DNA of 64,000 nt. Origin: Gp6-AA40 sp963723495 (GTDB lineage Bacteria > Acidobacteriota > Vicinamibacteria > Vicinamibacterales > UBA2999). Position 1 is the first letter of the stretch. Every line of letters begins with the position of its first letter. A program made the position numbers and the translations under genes. The notes under the pieces were generated by a model. The model saw only the letters and a program-made list of their open reading frames with translations, ran no database searches and was not told where the DNA came from. The stretch is taken from contig CAVRQR010000012.1 in the NCBI GenBank assembly GCA_963723495.1, positions 496,001 to 560,000 of the forward strand, read 5' to 3'. This document shows positions 63,284-64,000 of the stretch, piece after piece.

Positions 63284-63432
63284 TCGTTGATCTTTGATTA
63301 ATGATTCGTTGTCGATTGCGGATTGGTGATTTAGTGCTGATTGCACAATCGCGAAATAGATCGTCATTCATCAATCGACAATTGACAACGATTCAACAAT
63401 CACAAATCGTCAAATCAACAATTGCGTAATTG
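63282..63432. repeat. Stutter repeat, GATT family, inverted arms
   Basis: The left arm (TTGATCGTTGATCTTTGATT, ATGATTCGTTGTCGATTG) provides the receptor's TGA stop. The right arm is the inverse (CAATTGACAACGATTCAACA, AATCACAAATCGTCAAATCA). It ends 12 bases before the aldolase gene's ATG. Confidence 0.9.
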
Positions 63433-63444
63433 AGTGATCGGCTT

Positions 63445-64000
63445 ATGAAAAAGAGCAGCAGCGCAGTGATCATCCTGTTCGTTCTAGCTTTGGGCGCCGC
63501 GATGGTCGTGGCGCAAAGCCAGACACAGAAGCCGAACCAGCTGGATGGCGCGACCGAGGACTTTGCTCCACCCGCGTCCTTTCCGCTGGCGGCGCCTGCC
63601 GGCACGGATAGCAAGGCGATCAGCCAGCCGCCACCCAACGCGGTGAACAGCGGGCCGATCGACCCGGCGACATGGAAGTTCGGACCGGCATTCAATCCAC
63701 CGCCGGGCGCCAAGATCTGGAACCCGGTGAAGCTGAAGATGCTGCAGGGAGGGAGGGTCACCGGCGGCACACTGTTCAGCGCGACCGATCCCGCCACCTA
63801 CTGCGCGATGGCCGAGGCTGGTTACGACTTCGTCTGGACGGAGATGCAGCACGACCAGCGTGACTGGGACCAGGCGGCCTTGATGTGGCGGACGTGTCCT
63901 CACGCTGCTGCCGTACCCGGCGTGCGCGTCGCGCGCGCCGAGGAACGCGAAATTCAGCATGCCCTCGACGCCGGCGCGCTGGTCGTGGTCGTACCCACTG
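63445..64000 (+). CDS. Exported HpcH/HpaI aldolase-family protein, 3' end cut by window
   Basis: The first 185 residues of a protein that continues past the window. The start MKKSSSAVIILFVLALGAAM is a signal peptide. About 80 residues of Pro-rich linker follow (FAPPASFPLAAPAG, WKFGPAFNPPPGAKIWNP). The aldolase/citrate lyase-type barrel then begins at KLKMLQGGRVTGGTLFSATD, with the metal and substrate segment DFVWTEMQHDQRDW and the strand ALDAGALVVVVPT. HpcH/HpaI enzymes cleave 2-oxo-acid aldols and are normally cytosolic; an exported version with this linker is unusual. Function inferred from fold only. Confidence 0.85.
   Translation, partial: MKKSSSAVIILFVLALGAAMVVAQSQTQKPNQLDGATEDFAPPASFPLAAPAGTDSKAISQPPPNAVNSGPIDPATWKFGPAFNPPPGAKIWNPVKLKMLQGGRVTGGTLFSATDPATYCAMAEAGYDFVWTEMQHDQRDWDQAALMWRTCPHAAAVPGVRVARAEEREIQHALDAGALVVVVPT

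Noticed and set aside
8028..63432. Stutter repeats as CRISPR arrays
   Set aside because: Words are short and imperfect, without constant repeats or regular unique spacers, and no cas genes are near.
8028..63432. Stutter repeats as ordinary terminators
   Set aside because: Several lie between divergent genes or directly before start codons, arms are 40-70 bases with poor pairing, and there is no U tract; a partial terminator role for some copies stays possible.

Overview
The window is GC-rich and densely coded, with no rRNA, tRNA or CRISPR seen. Gene content suggests an aerobic heterotroph of the Acidobacteriota, most likely a Vicinamibacteria-type lineage. The evidence is a large TonB-dependent receptor with an N-terminal carboxypeptidase-regulatory domain, several secreted quinoproteins, a secreted amidohydrolase, a secreted HpcH/HpaI-type aldolase, M28 and S9 peptidases, and paralogous secreted proteins of unknown function. 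This placement is inference from gene families; no phylogenetic marker was computed.

Layout. 0-4 kb: end of a TPR protein, a YfcE-type phosphoesterase with a HAD dehalogenase, a small cupin and a relic of a tannase-like gene. 4-7.6 kb: a methyltransferase divergent from a fused E1 alpha/beta 2-oxoacid dehydrogenase. 7.7-14.5 kb: FHA protein, MBL hydrolase, receiver-like protein, pseudokinase, SDR, a malate-dehydrogenase-like protein without its active site, M28 peptidase and an ECF sigma factor. 14.5-22.6 kb: two CNNM/HlyC-type membrane proteins, a lipB-E2-lpdA operon, a sigma-54 activator and HU. 22.7-29.2 kb: queF, an Smr protein and a two-gene island of a SNF2 helicase and a large DNA methyltransferase. 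29.2-29.6 kb: a decayed GxxExxY gene between near-perfect inverted repeats. 29.6-37 kb: esterase, HAD, 2-oxoglutarate dehydrogenase E1 and E2, tandem FKBP and HAD. 37-49.4 kb: PQQ dehydrogenase, orphan phage-type spike, S9 peptidase, APH kinase, pruA, an AKR-kinase-phosphatase fusion, an MFS pseudogene and a MATE transporter. 49.5-64 kb: mainly secreted and outer-membrane functions, ending inside the aldolase gene.

Functional links. E1 (5.1 kb), E2, E3 and LipB (17-21 kb) can assemble one lipoylated 2-oxoacid dehydrogenase complex. SucA and SucB (31-35 kb) form the 2-oxoglutarate complex and could share the same E3. PruA feeds glutamate and so 2-oxoglutarate into it. The 49-64 kb block looks like uptake plus periplasmic oxidation and hydrolysis of organic substrates.

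The most unusual feature is a set of 'stutter' repeats. These are intergenic stretches built from one short word repeated imperfectly, usually as two inverted arms. At least six word families occur at about eleven places. Most begin within a few bases of a stop codon, and several supply that stop codon. One family brackets the decayed GxxExxY gene, which suggests that the repeats are non-autonomous mobile elements.

About ten genes also carry single-base frameshifts, several in essential genes and at short homopolymers. These look mostly like sequencing or assembly errors, so frames should be read with care.
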